Positions 20,016-29,263 of a DNA stretch of 64,000 bases are shown here, piece after piece (position 1 is the stretch's first letter; every line of letters begins with the position of its first letter). The stretch is taken from NCBI GenBank assembly GCA_045807945.1, contig JBJMGI010000056.1, positions 4,358 to 68,357 on the forward strand, written 5' to 3'. Made by a program: the position numbers and the translations under genes. Origin of the DNA: CAVQGF01 sp045807945. Its GTDB lineage: Bacteria; Acidobacteriota; Terriglobia; Terriglobales; Acidobacteriaceae. A model generated the notes under the pieces. The model made no database searches, was not told the DNA's origin, and saw nothing but the letters and a program-made list of their open reading frames with translations.

Positions 20016-21457
20016 CCCCCAAAGGCATGGTCGATAACGAACTCGACGAGCGACGAGTGGACAAGCTGGTCTCCGTCGAGAAGGCTCCGGTCATCGAGCC
20101 GGGCCATAGCTTTGGCTCGGTCACGGACAAGATCACGTCCATTGTTCTGCGCCGCGGCACGCCTCTTTGGTGGATCGGTGGTATCGCCATCACCTTCGGC
20201 ATGCTGCAGCTGTTGCTGCTCGCATGCACCCTGCTCTTCTTCAAGGGCGTCGGCGTGTGGGGCATCAACATCCCGGTTGGTTGGGGATTCGCCATCATCA
20301 ACTTCGTCTGGTGGATCGGTATCGGCCATGCTGGCACGCTGATCTCCGCCATTCTCGCGCTGCTGAAGCAGAGCTGGCGCAACTCGATCAACCGATTCGC
20401 GGAAGCCATGACGCTGTTCGCCGTCATGTGCGCGGGCCTCTTCCCGGTGCTGCATACCGGGCGCCCGTGGCTAGCCTATTGGCTCTTCCCGTATCCCAGC
20501 TCGATGGGCACGTGGCCGCAGTTCCGCAGCCCGCTTGTTTGGGACGTCTTCGCAGTCTCGACGTACGCAACCGTATCTGCGCTGTTCTGGTACGTAGGAC
20601 TGGTGCCTGACCTCGCCACCATGCGCGACACGGCGCGGCATCCGGTCCCGCGTTTCATCTACGGAATGTTGGCGATGGGATGGCGCGGCTCGGCTCGTCA
20701 CTGGAAGCGTTACGAGACGGCGTACATCCTGCTCGCCGGACTCTCGACGCCACTCGTGCTCTCGGTACACACCGTCGTGAGCTTCGACTTTGCGATTTCG
20801 ATCTTGCCCGGATGGCATACCACCATCTTCCCGCCATATTTCGTCGCGGGCGCCATCTACTGCGGATTCGCCATGGTGCTGTTCCTCGCCATCCCCATCC
20901 GCGCGCTGTACGGACTCGAAGATCTGATCACCATGCGCCACCTGATCAACTCCGGCAAGGTAATGCTCGCCACCGGATTGATCGTCGCGTACGGCTACGG
21001 CATGGAAGCATTCGCTGCCTTTTATAGCGGCAACAAATACGAGCGCTTCATGTGGCTCAACCGCGCATGGCTCGGCCCCTACTGGTGGTCTTATTGGGCG
21101 CTGCTCGCCACCAACATCTTCACTCCGCAGATCCTCTGGATCCGCAGAGTGCGGCAGAGTCCGATCATGCTCTTCCTGGTTTCCTGCGTGATCCTGGTCG
21201 GCATGTGGCTGGAGCGCTTCGTCATCGTCGTCACCAGCTTGCACCGTGACTTCTTGCCCTCGAACTGGGGATTCTACAAACCCACGTCGATCGACTGGGC
21301 CACTTTCGTCGGAACTCTCGGCCTGTTCTTTACGCTGATGTTCCTGTTCCTGCGTGTGGTTCCCGCGATCTCGATTTTTGAAGTGCGCACACTGTTGCCC
21401 GAAGCAAAAGTTTCCAAGGGAGGCGACGCCCATCTGATGTCGTCGGCGGATTTATGA
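20012..21457 (+). CDS. actC: Alternative complex III subunit ActC, NrfD/PsrC-like quinol-binding membrane protein
   Basis: 481 residues with about ten hydrophobic helices and the NrfD-family pattern. Marks are IGIGHAGTLISAIL in an early helix, a long FPVLHTGRPWLAYW segment, and ISILPGWHTTIFPPYFVAGA in the middle. It is the integral-membrane partner of the ActB ferredoxin domain, probably a quinol oxidation site. It starts in the ATGA overlap with actB and ends in another with actD, so the three are translationally coupled. Confidence 0.93.
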
Positions 21458-22005
21458 GTCAGGCTCCTGTGATCAACGACTCCATTTACGGAATACTCGC
21501 CGAGTTCGATAGCCCGGTCGAGCTGACGGAAGCCGCCGAGAAGGCCTATGCCGCAGGCTTCCGCCACATGGACGCTTATTCGCCATTCCCGATCGAAGAA
21601 GTTTCAGAGGCGATCGGCTTCCATCGCAGCCGGCTGCCGATGATCGTGCTGGCCGGCGGATTGCTTGGCATGCTGGGCGGTTTTGCGCTCCAGTATTGGG
21701 TTTCGGCGCTGGAGTATCCGCTGAACATCGGCGGACGCCCACTTGCGTCGTGGCCGGCGTTCATCGTTCCCGCGTACGAGTGCACCATCCTCGCGGCGTC
21801 GTTGTCGGCGGTAGTCGGAATGTTCGCGCTGAACGGATTGCCACAGCCTTACCACCCGCTGTTCAACATCATGGACTTCGAGAAGGTCACGCGCGACAAG
21901 TTCTACCTCTGCATCGAGAGCAATGACGAGCAGTACGACGCGGCGAACACGCGCAAATTCCTGGAGGATATGCGTCCGAATCATGTGTGGGAGGTGCCGT
22001 ATTAA
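21454..22005 (+). CDS. actD: Alternative complex III subunit ActD (DUF3341)
   Basis: 183 residues. A cytoplasmic N-terminal part begins YGILAEFDSPVELTEAAEKAY and is followed by HMDAYSPFPIEE, the typical DUF3341 signature. Two membrane helices follow (about 57-79 and 94-125), then a short tail ending in RPNHVWEVPY. It is a structural ACIII subunit without cofactors. The start codon overlaps the actC stop; the 3' end overlaps the actE start region. Confidence 0.92.
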   Translation: MSQAPVINDSIYGILAEFDSPVELTEAAEKAYAAGFRHMDAYSPFPIEEVSEAIGFHRSRLPMIVLAGGLLGMLGGFALQYWVSALEYPLNIGGRPLASWPAFIVPAYECTILAASLSAVVGMFALNGLPQPYHPLFNIMDFEKVTRDKFYLCIESNDEQYDAANTRKFLEDMRPNHVWEVPY

Positions 22006-22744
22006 TCCTCTGCGCACATTCGGAGCGCTCGCATTGTCGCTGGCCGCGTTTGCTGTCGTTGGCTGCCGGCAGGACATGCACGACCAGCCCAAGTACATCC
22101 CGCTGCGACCGTCTGATTTCTTTGCCGATGGCCGCAGTCAGCGCATGCCGGTCGAGGGCACCGTTCCCCAGAATCTGCCGAACCGCGATCAGGATCCTTA
22201 TCTCTATACCGGAAAGATCAACGGACAAGACGGCACGGTTTTCCCGTTCCCGATCACCGCAAAGGACCTGGAGCGCGGACAGCAGCGCTACACCATTTAT
22301 TGCACCCCCTGCCATTCGCGTGTGGGCGACGGCAACGGGATGATCGTGCGCCGCGGATACCGCCAGCCTCCGAATTGGCACGATGACAAGTATCGCAATT
22401 ACGCGATCGGGCACTTCTTTGACGTGATGACCAACGGCTTTGGAGCCATGCCGGACTATTCATCTCAGGTTTCGGTGGAAGATCGCTGGCGCATCGCCGC
22501 TTACATCCGTGCACTGCAGCTGAGCCAGCACGCAACCGTCGCCGAGGTGCCGCAAGGCCAGAAGATCTACGGGCCGAAGGAAACGTTCGCGAACGTGGGC
22601 GCAGAGTCCACCAGCGAATTGCCGCGAGCGGGCAATCGCAATGCTCCAGCTGCGGAGACGCCTGAGCAAGCAGCGCCAGGCAAGAACAATATGCCGTCGC
22701 CTCATTATCCGGGAGAGCCGAAGAACAACCAGCAGACGAAGTAG
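21983..22744 (+). CDS. actE: Alternative complex III subunit ActE, monoheme cytochrome c lipoprotein
   Basis: Exported monoheme cytochrome. A signal sequence ends in a lipobox-like VVGC, so it is probably a lipoprotein. It has one CxxCH site (CTPCH, in YTIYCTPCHSRVGDGNG) and a Met-rich segment near MTNGFGAMPDYS that may provide the axial Met, then a Pro/Gly/Gln-rich tail. The only near ATG in frame is at 21983, inside actD. It is preceded by a GGAGGA 14 bases away, which is too far. An ATT at 22001, overlapping the actD stop, has GGGAGG six bases upstream and would give a shorter, more natural signal peptide. The start is therefore unsettled. Confidence 0.9.
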   Translation: MCGRCRINPLRTFGALALSLAAFAVVGCRQDMHDQPKYIPLRPSDFFADGRSQRMPVEGTVPQNLPNRDQDPYLYTGKINGQDGTVFPFPITAKDLERGQQRYTIYCTPCHSRVGDGNGMIVRRGYRQPPNWHDDKYRNYAIGHFFDVMTNGFGAMPDYSSQVSVEDRWRIAAYIRALQLSQHATVAEVPQGQKIYGPKETFANVGAESTSELPRAGNRNAPAAETPEQAAPGKNNMPSPHYPGEPKNNQQTK

Positions 22745-22760
22745 GAGTTTTTAAAGACGA

Positions 22761-24005
22761 ATGGCTGATTACACCAATCTAGATCGCGCTTCGCTGGTCG
22801 CGCCGGCGAGCACGGCAACCGTCCAGATGCGCTCTTTCATCATCGGCGCTATCGGAGCGGTGGTTTGCCTTATCGGCCTATTTGTTCCCGGCGGCCCCGA
22901 GCACCTGATGCGCTCCTGGCTGGTCGCGTTTATGTTCTGGGTGGGCCTGTCAGCCGGATGCATGGGCGTGCTTATGCTGACATACATGGTCGGCGGCTGG
23001 TGGGGCTTCATTCCGCGGCGCATCTTCCTGGCCGGCGCGCAGAATATTTTTCTGATGGCACTGTTCTTCCTGCCTATCCTGATCTTCCCGAAATCGCTTT
23101 ACGACTGGATGACGCCTGCGTTCCGCAATGCCCTCTCGCCGGAGAAGGCGCAATTGTGGAAGTTCACCAGCTACCTGACGCAGTCGCGCTGGACCATTTG
23201 GGCCATCGTCTATTTCTTCATCTGGATGGGGATGGTCGCTCTGCTCGCTAGATGGGCGGCTGAGCGAAACGTCGCCCCCGGCAACGATCGCCAGTGGCGT
23301 TTGAAGTTCCAGAAGTTGAGCGCGCCCGGGTTGATCATTTACTGCCTGACGATGACCTTCGCTTCATTCGACTGGGTCATGTCGCTTTCGCCTGATTGGT
23401 ATTCCACCATCTTTGGAATGATTTTCCTGGCCGGCCAGGCTCTGTCAGCACTCTCATTTGCCGCCGCCATGTGCATCCTGCTCTCGAAAGAAGAGCCGAT
23501 GTCCTTGTTCTTTAAGAAGGACATCATGCACGACATCGGCAAGATGATGCTGGCCTTCACCATGTTCTGGGCTTACGTTTCGTTCTCCCAGTACCTCATC
23601 ATCTGGTCAGGAAACCTGCCGGAAGAGATCGTCTGGTTCCTGCAGCGCATGAATCACGGCTGGGGCATCATCGCCGTCGGCATCATTGTCTTCCATTTCG
23701 TCTTCCCCTTCTCGCTCCTGTTGTCGAAGGACGTGAAGAAGAACCGCGTGAGCCTCACCGTCACCGCGCTGCTGATCATGTTCATGCGCTATGTGGAGCT
23801 TTACTGGTACATCAAGCCGAACTTCGACGGTGGCAATCTCAAGTTCGTCTGGCTCGACCTGGGTACGGCGGCCGTGATGGGTGGCTTCTGGATGGCATTG
23901 TTCCTGCGCACGCTGCGCAGCCGTCCGCTGTTCCCGGTGAATGATCCTTTAATGGATACCGCGCTCGAGCACCTTGGCGAAAAACAGTTTCAGCACCAGC
24001 ATTAA
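22761..24005 (+). CDS. actF: Alternative complex III subunit ActF, second NrfD-like membrane protein
   Basis: 414 residues with about ten membrane helices. It is related to ActC but shorter. Characteristic pieces are GGWWGFIPRRIFLAGAQN, FASFDWVMSLSPDWYSTIFG and FQYLIIW-type helices (here SQYLIIWSGNLPEEIVWF). It pairs with ActC in the ACIII membrane arm. A GGAG lies about 14 bases before the ATG. It is followed four bases later by an uncharacterised gene of the same operon. Confidence 0.92.
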   Translation: MADYTNLDRASLVAPASTATVQMRSFIIGAIGAVVCLIGLFVPGGPEHLMRSWLVAFMFWVGLSAGCMGVLMLTYMVGGWWGFIPRRIFLAGAQNIFLMALFFLPILIFPKSLYDWMTPAFRNALSPEKAQLWKFTSYLTQSRWTIWAIVYFFIWMGMVALLARWAAERNVAPGNDRQWRLKFQKLSAPGLIIYCLTMTFASFDWVMSLSPDWYSTIFGMIFLAGQALSALSFAAAMCILLSKEEPMSLFFKKDIMHDIGKMMLAFTMFWAYVSFSQYLIIWSGNLPEEIVWFLQRMNHGWGIIAVGIIVFHFVFPFSLLLSKDVKKNRVSLTVTALLIMFMRYVELYWYIKPNFDGGNLKFVWLDLGTAAVMGGFWMALFLRTLRSRPLFPVNDPLMDTALEHLGEKQFQHQH

Positions 24006-24009
24006 AGAT

Positions 24010-24561
24010 ATGGCGAACCACGACAATCACGACGAGAACTACACATCGAACGCCGGTGTGATGCACGAGTCTTCCGACGCGAACGTCCGCGCTATTTACA
24101 CGTTCGGCGTCTGGTTAGCGGTGCTCGGTGCCCTTTGCGCTCTCGCAACATGGGGTGGTCTGCGTGCAATGGAAGCCTTTGCAGACCATCAGGACAAGGC
24201 GCGCATGGCGGCGAATCCCATGGTCCCGGAAGCCCGCATGAAGATGCCCGCCGAGGCGGCAGCGCACGAGTTCCCCACGCCGCAGTTGCAGAGAGATGAC
24301 GCGGCGGAGATGAGCGAAGAGATCGCCGACGAGAACTTCAAGCTCACGCACTATCAATGGGTAGACCAGAGCCAGGGCGTCGTGCGCATTCCAATCGATA
24401 AAGCGATGCAGCTGGTGCTGCAACGCGGATTGCCGGCGCGTCCGGCAGGCGCTAATGCGGTTGCGGCCGCAGCATCAACCGCCAAGCCTCCGGTTCGAGG
24501 AGCGGGGAAGAAGCCGGCACAGAGTCCGCCGGGAAAGCCGGCGTCACAGCAGGTCAGGTGA
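24010..24561 (+). CDS. Conserved-looking membrane-anchored protein in the ACIII-caa3 operon, function unknown
   Basis: 183 residues. A His/Asp/Asn-rich N-terminus (NHDNHDENY) is followed by one membrane helix (about residues 27-49). A periplasmic domain contains LTHYQWVDQSQGVVRIPIDK and AMQLVLQRGLPARP, and the tail is Ala/Pro/Lys-rich. No CxxCH or metal motif is present, so it is not a cytochrome. Its position between actF and the copper chaperone SCO suggests a small accessory subunit or assembly factor of the ACIII-oxidase supercomplex. That role is inferred from place alone. The ATG at 24010 fits better than an upstream in-frame TTG inside actF. Confidence 0.75.
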   Translation: MANHDNHDENYTSNAGVMHESSDANVRAIYTFGVWLAVLGALCALATWGGLRAMEAFADHQDKARMAANPMVPEARMKMPAEAAAHEFPTPQLQRDDAAEMSEEIADENFKLTHYQWVDQSQGVVRIPIDKAMQLVLQRGLPARPAGANAVAAAASTAKPPVRGAGKKPAQSPPGKPASQQVR

Positions 24562-24580
24562 TTTTAGAATTTTGATTGAA
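24560..24580 (+). repeat. Degenerate heptamer array before the SCO gene
   Basis: GATTTTA, GAATTTT, GATTGAA: three degenerate 7-base units leading into the ATG, with no Shine-Dalgarno at normal distance. It is AT-rich and weaker than the arrays at 16905 and 51973. Confidence 0.45.
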
Positions 24581-25407
24581 TGAAAAAACTAAACCAATTC
24601 GGAGCGTTAGCGATTCTGCTGATGGCGTGTGCGTCCGCCTCCGCCCAGCTCTATAGCGAGCCGCAAGCCAAGCCGCCGCAAGGCCTTGATCCCATTTTGA
24701 CCAACGTCGGAGTCGACCAGAAGCTGAACAGCCAGGTGCCGCTGGAGGCGAAATTCCGCGACGAGATTGGCCAGCCGGTCGTACTGAAGCAGTACTTCGA
24801 TAAGCCGGTGATCCTGACTCTCGTCTACTACACCTGCCCTATGTTGTGCAGCGAAGTGCTTAAGGGGACTGCTTCATCGCTCAAGCCGGTGAAGTTCGAC
24901 GTCGGCAAAGAGTTCAATGTGGTCACTATCAGCATCGACCCGAAGGACACGCCCGGCACGGCGCTGGGCAAGAAGAAGATGATGCTCGCCCGCTACGGCC
25001 GTCACGGAGCCGAGCAGGGCTGGCACTTCCTCACCGGCGACAAGGAGAATATCGATGCGGTCGCGAAAGCGGTGGGTTGGAAGTATGCCTACGATCCGAG
25101 GTCGGGCCAGTACGCGCACGCCAGCGCCATCGTGCTATTGACGCCCGAGGGAAAGGTTTCGCGCTACTTCTATGGCATCGAGTACTCGTCGAAAGACATT
25201 CAGTTCGGCATCATGGATGCCTCGCAGAACAAGATCGGCACCATCGCTGACCAGGTCGCGCTGTTTTGCTATCACTACGATCCCGCCACCGGGAAGTACG
25301 GCGTCGCAGTCATGCGCCTGGTGCGCGCGGCTGGTCTGTTGACCGTCGCCTTGATCTGCGGCTTTGTCTTTATGGCAGTGCGCCGGGAAGGCGTTGGAAA
25401 AGTTTAG
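24580..25407 (+). CDS. SCO1/SenC/PrrC-family copper chaperone
   Basis: 275 residues. Signal peptide (1-22), thioredoxin-like fold, and C-terminal membrane helix (about 248-268). The Cu-binding pair C86-x3-C90 (YTCPMLC) and the distal H180 (QYAHASAIVLL) are all present, so it should be able to deliver copper to the CuA centre of CoxB, whose gene starts three bases after its stop. The C-terminal anchor is less usual than an N-terminal one but occurs in this family. It is part of the respiratory operon. Confidence 0.92.
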   Translation: MKKLNQFGALAILLMACASASAQLYSEPQAKPPQGLDPILTNVGVDQKLNSQVPLEAKFRDEIGQPVVLKQYFDKPVILTLVYYTCPMLCSEVLKGTASSLKPVKFDVGKEFNVVTISIDPKDTPGTALGKKKMMLARYGRHGAEQGWHFLTGDKENIDAVAKAVGWKYAYDPRSGQYAHASAIVLLTPEGKVSRYFYGIEYSSKDIQFGIMDASQNKIGTIADQVALFCYHYDPATGKYGVAVMRLVRAAGLLTVALICGFVFMAVRREGVGKV

Positions 25408-25409
25408 AC

Positions 25410-26444
25410 ATGAATGTTCCTCTATTTCCGGACCAGGCTTCCACGGTAGCACCGCACGTGGACGCGCTGTTTTTCTTCATCCTTGCTGTCACCGTCTTCT
25501 TTACGGTGCTGGTGGTCATCTTGGTCGCTTGGTTCGCGGTGAAATACCGCCGCGAGAAGCACCCGAACGCGGTTCAGATCCACGGCAACATCCCGCTCGA
25601 GATCACCTGGAGCGCGATCCCGCTGGCGATCGCAATGGTCATCTTCGTATGGGGAGGCGTCCTCTACTTCCATCTGAGCCGCCCGCCTGCGGGCTCAATG
25701 GAGGTCTACGCCATCGGCAAGCAGTGGATGTGGAAGTTCGAACATCCGAACGGTACGCGTGAGATCAACGAATTGCACGTGCCGATCAACCGCGATATCA
25801 AGATGATCATGACCTCGCAGGACGTGATCCACAGTTTCTTCGTTCCGGCGTTCCGGGTGAAGAACGATGTGATCCCCGGCAACGAGCGCTACAGCGTCGC
25901 ATGGTTCAACGCCACGAAAGCCGGCGAATATCACCTGTTCTGTGCCGAGTATTGCGGCACGCTTCACTCCGGCATGATAGGTAAGGTCATCGCCATGGAT
26001 CAAGCTGACTACGAACGTTGGCAGAGCGGCGGGGGCGGGGAAGGTTCCATGGCCGCGAGCGGAGAAAAATTATTCTTGCAGCTGGGCTGCAGCACCTGTC
26101 ACCGCGCTGACTCCGGCGCGCGCGGCCCGAACCTGAACGGATTGTTCGGCTCGACCGTGCAGCTTTCCGACGGCCGCAAGGTCGTCGCCGATGAAGGCTA
26201 TGTCCGCGAATCGATCCAGAACCCGCCGGCGAAGGTGGTCGCGGGCTTTCAGCCAATCATGCCGTCTTTCCAGGGACAGATCAGCGAAGAAGGTATCTTG
26301 CAGCTGGTGGAGTATGTAAAGCACCTCTCGGGACAGGCGCCGGGTGGGCCGGTCAACGTTTCTCCGGGATCGAACGCAGTTCCGGGGGCGACCAACCTTC
26401 CGAACCAGCAGGCGCCGTACACCGCAGAACCAGGGAAGAAGTAG
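25410..26444 (+). CDS. coxB: Cytochrome c oxidase subunit II with fused cytochrome c domain (caa3 type)
   Basis: 344 residues. Two N-terminal membrane helices (about 18-42 and 64-85) precede a cupredoxin CuA domain with the ligand set C178-x3-C182-x3-H186-x2-M189. A linker follows, then a class I cytochrome c domain with C227-x2-C230-H231. It takes electrons to heme a. The fusion defines a caa3 oxidase. ATG 25410 is chosen because it follows the SCO stop and begins the normal N-terminus; the frame is open further upstream inside SCO. The tail is Pro/Gly/Asn-rich. Confidence 0.95.
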   Translation: MNVPLFPDQASTVAPHVDALFFFILAVTVFFTVLVVILVAWFAVKYRREKHPNAVQIHGNIPLEITWSAIPLAIAMVIFVWGGVLYFHLSRPPAGSMEVYAIGKQWMWKFEHPNGTREINELHVPINRDIKMIMTSQDVIHSFFVPAFRVKNDVIPGNERYSVAWFNATKAGEYHLFCAEYCGTLHSGMIGKVIAMDQADYERWQSGGGGEGSMAASGEKLFLQLGCSTCHRADSGARGPNLNGLFGSTVQLSDGRKVVADEGYVRESIQNPPAKVVAGFQPIMPSFQGQISEEGILQLVEYVKHLSGQAPGGPVNVSPGSNAVPGATNLPNQQAPYTAEPGKK

Positions 26445-26454
26445 GCAAAAAAGT

Positions 26455-28098
26455 ATGGCAACAGTCGCACAAGTCGAACCGCAGTTCACGATGCCGGAAG
26501 AGCATTACATTAATGAGGATTACGGCATCCGCTCGTGGTTATTGACCAAAGACCACAAGCGTATCGCTCTCCTCTATCTCATCTCGGTCACGTTCTTTTT
26601 CGCGATTGGCGGCCTTATGGCCACCATGATCCGCATCCATCTGCTCACGCCGACGGGGAACCTTGTTTCGCACGATAACTACAACAAGCTCTTCACTCTG
26701 CACGGCATCATGATGGTCTTTTTCTTCCTGGTGCCCTCCATCCCGGCGACGCTTGGCAATTTCCTAATGCCGCTGATGGTAGGCGCCAAAGATCTTGCCT
26801 TCCCGAAGATCAACTTGCTGAGCTGGTACATCTTCATGATCGGCGGCTCCGTCGCGCTATACGCGATAGTCGCAGGCGGTGTGGATACCGGCTGGACCTT
26901 CTACACGCCTTTCAGCTCGGTTTACTCCAATACCCACGTGGTCACCGCGATCGTAGGAATCTTCTTCGCGGGATTCTCCTCGATTCTCACCGGCCTGAAT
27001 TTTATCGTGACCGTGCACCGCATGCGTGCACCCGGACTCACATGGTTCCGCTTGCCGCTGTTCGTGTGGTCCATGTACGCCACCAGCATCATCATGATGC
27101 TTGGAACGCCGGTAGTCGCGATCACGCTAAGCCTGGTCGCTCTGGAACGCGTCTTCCACCTGGGCATCTTCAATCCCGCGCTGGGTGGCGACCCTGTCCT
27201 GTTCCAGCACATGTTCTGGTTCTACTCGCATCCGGCGGTGTACATCATGATCCTGCCCGGCATGGGCGTGATCAGCGAACTGGTCTCCACCTTCTCCCGT
27301 AAAGCTGTGTTCGGATACAAGTTCGTAGCTTTCTCCAGCCTCGCGATCGCCATCTTCGGTTTCCTGGTTTGGGGACATCACCTGTTCACCGCCGGAATGT
27401 CGATTTACGCCGCGCTGCTGTTCTCGCTGATCAGCTTCCTGGTGGCGATCCCGTCAGCGATTAAAACCTTCGCTTGGACGGCGACCATGTACAAGGGCTC
27501 GATCTCGTTCAAGACGCCGATGCTGTACGTTTTTGGCTTCCTCGGCTTGTTCTGCATCGGCGGACTCACGGGATTGTTCCTCGCCGCAGTCGGGCTCGAC
27601 GTCCACATGCAGGACACTTACTTCGTCGTCGCCCACTTCCACTACATCATGGTGGGCGGCATGGTCATGGCTTACCTCGGCGGCCTGCATTACTGGTGGC
27701 CCAAGATGACCGGGCGCATGTATCCGGAAGCGTGGGCGAAGCTCTCGGCGTTGATCGTCTTCGTTGGCTTCAACCTCACCTTCTTCCCGCAGTTCATCCT
27801 CGGCTACATGGGAATGCCGCGCCGCTACGCAGCGTACCCGCCGGAGTTCCAGGTGCTGCACGTGCTCTCCACCGCCGGTGCCTCCATTCTGGCTATCGGA
27901 TACTTGCTGCCGATGATTTATTTCGTATGGTCCCTGCGTTACGGCCAGATCGCAGGCCCGAATCCGTGGGGCGCAACCGGACTCGAGTGGAAGACAACTT
28001 CGCCTCCGCACAAACACAACTTTGAAGAGACTCCGATCGTGACGGAAGATCCGTATATCTACACTCCGGAACTCGAAAGGCAGGCCACCTTTGTCTGA
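26455..28098 (+). CDS. coxA: Cytochrome c oxidase subunit I, A2 type
   Basis: 547 residues and twelve helices; carries heme a and the heme a3-CuB site where O2 is reduced and protons are pumped. Ligand regions are visible: LHGIMMVFF (heme a His), GHHLFTAGM (CuB His pair) and VVAHFHYIMVGG (heme a3 and heme a). The proton-channel region reads Y257-S258-H259-P-A-V-Y, with the YS motif in place of the glutamate of A1 enzymes, so this is an A2-type oxidase as in Rhodothermus and Thermus caa3. The start is ATG 26455, ten bases after coxB. It overlaps coxC by eight bases. Confidence 0.96.
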   Translation: MATVAQVEPQFTMPEEHYINEDYGIRSWLLTKDHKRIALLYLISVTFFFAIGGLMATMIRIHLLTPTGNLVSHDNYNKLFTLHGIMMVFFFLVPSIPATLGNFLMPLMVGAKDLAFPKINLLSWYIFMIGGSVALYAIVAGGVDTGWTFYTPFSSVYSNTHVVTAIVGIFFAGFSSILTGLNFIVTVHRMRAPGLTWFRLPLFVWSMYATSIIMMLGTPVVAITLSLVALERVFHLGIFNPALGGDPVLFQHMFWFYSHPAVYIMILPGMGVISELVSTFSRKAVFGYKFVAFSSLAIAIFGFLVWGHHLFTAGMSIYAALLFSLISFLVAIPSAIKTFAWTATMYKGSISFKTPMLYVFGFLGLFCIGGLTGLFLAAVGLDVHMQDTYFVVAHFHYIMVGGMVMAYLGGLHYWWPKMTGRMYPEAWAKLSALIVFVGFNLTFFPQFILGYMGMPRRYAAYPPEFQVLHVLSTAGASILAIGYLLPMIYFVWSLRYGQIAGPNPWGATGLEWKTTSPPHKHNFEETPIVTEDPYIYTPELERQATFV

Positions 28099-28867
28099 GA
28101 CCGTGATCAGCCCCGATTCGCGCGAAGAAGCACTGCACAGCGGGCATCACCCTGACCTGCAGCACCACTTCGACGACATGGAGCAGCAGAAAGAGGCCTC
28201 CTCGCTCGGCATGTGGGTATTCCTCGCGCAGGAGATCATGTTCTTCGGCGGGCTCTTCCTGCTCTACCTGATCTACCGCATGAACTACTACCCCGTCTTC
28301 GCCATGGCGTCGAGCTCTATCGACGTGAAGTGGGGGGCCCTTAACACCCTGGTGCTGATCGGAAGCTCAGTCACAATGGCCATGGCGGTGCACTCGGCGC
28401 AGCTTGGATATCGCAAGCCGCTCGTGTTCTTCCTTATCGCTACGCTTATCTTGGGAGGCGTCTTCCTCGGCATCAAGGCGAAGGAATACCACGACAAGTA
28501 CAAAGAGAACCATGTGCCGGGGATGGCTAACTTCCATTTTGTGCCGGAGCCGGACAAAACCGGGAGCATACCCAATGGCGTTACTCCTGAATTCGCCGAA
28601 ACGGTGTCGCATAACCCGGCCTATCAGCACACGGCGCTCATCTTCTTTACCCTGTACTTCATCATGACCGGCACGCACGCCCTCCACATGATCGTGGGCA
28701 TCGGCATCATCATTCCCATGATCGTGCTGGCGTGGAAAGGCCGTTACGATTCCAGTTACTACACGCCCATCGAGAACTTCGGGCTGTATTGGCACTTCGT
28801 AGATATCGTGTGGATCTTCCTGTTCCCGTTGATCTACTTGATCAACCGGACGCCACACATAGGATAG
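28091..28867 (+). CDS. coxC: Cytochrome c oxidase subunit III
   Basis: 258 residues, about five to six membrane helices. LGMWVFLAQEIMFFGGLF at the start of the helical region and YWHFVDIVWIFLFPLIYL at the end are standard subunit III sequences. A longer than usual polar insert (about residues 130-165) lies between helices. The start is TTG 28091 inside coxA (eight-base overlap) with AGG a few bases upstream. A later GTG/ATG start would remove only non-membrane residues. Confidence 0.94.
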   Translation: MSETVISPDSREEALHSGHHPDLQHHFDDMEQQKEASSLGMWVFLAQEIMFFGGLFLLYLIYRMNYYPVFAMASSSIDVKWGALNTLVLIGSSVTMAMAVHSAQLGYRKPLVFFLIATLILGGVFLGIKAKEYHDKYKENHVPGMANFHFVPEPDKTGSIPNGVTPEFAETVSHNPAYQHTALIFFTLYFIMTGTHALHMIVGIGIIIPMIVLAWKGRYDSSYYTPIENFGLYWHFVDIVWIFLFPLIYLINRTPHIG

Positions 28868-28875
28868 GAAAAGGA

Positions 28876-29205
28876 ATGTCGGAACACGTAGTCCCAGTTC
28901 GCATCTATCTGCTGGTCTTCGCAGCGTTGACGGTGCTCACCATCACCACGTACTACGCCGCGACGATTGACATGGAGAAGGCCTTCAGCACCCATTTCCC
29001 GCTGAACTCGCTGGTAGCGCTGACGATTGCGGTAACGAAAGCTGTGCTTGTGATCCTGTTCTTCATGCACGTGAAGTACAGCAGCCGCATGACGCGCGTG
29101 GTCGTGATTGCCGGCTTTTTCTGGCTGGGGATCATGCTCACCATCACCATGAGCGATTACTTTTTCCGCAGTGTTGGCAGCTTGACCGGCCCTGGCGGCC
29201 AGTAA
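28876..29205 (+). CDS. coxD: Prokaryotic cytochrome c oxidase subunit IV
   Basis: 109 residues with three membrane helices (about 9-31, 42-65 and 73-95) and the family's VILFFMHVKYSS segment. It is a small stabilising subunit of aa3/caa3 oxidases. An AAAGGA sits just upstream of ATG 28876, eight bases after coxC. Last gene of the operon; a strong terminator follows 15 bases later. Confidence 0.92.
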   Translation: MSEHVVPVRIYLLVFAALTVLTITTYYAATIDMEKAFSTHFPLNSLVALTIAVTKAVLVILFFMHVKYSSRMTRVVVIAGFFWLGIMLTITMSDYFFRSVGSLTGPGGQ

Positions 29206-29220
29206 GTCTCTTTGAACTGA

Positions 29221-29246
29221 AAAGCCCGGCCAAATGGCCGGGCTTT
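29221..29246. terminator. Terminator closing the respiratory operon
   Basis: Eleven-base perfect stem AAAGCCCGGCC / GGCCGGGCTTT with an AAAT loop, followed by GTTGTTCT on the plus strand and by a short T-run on the minus strand. It sits between convergent coxD and the YHS gene and can probably serve both. Confidence 0.88.
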
Positions 29247-29263
29247 GTTGTTCTAACGCCGGA

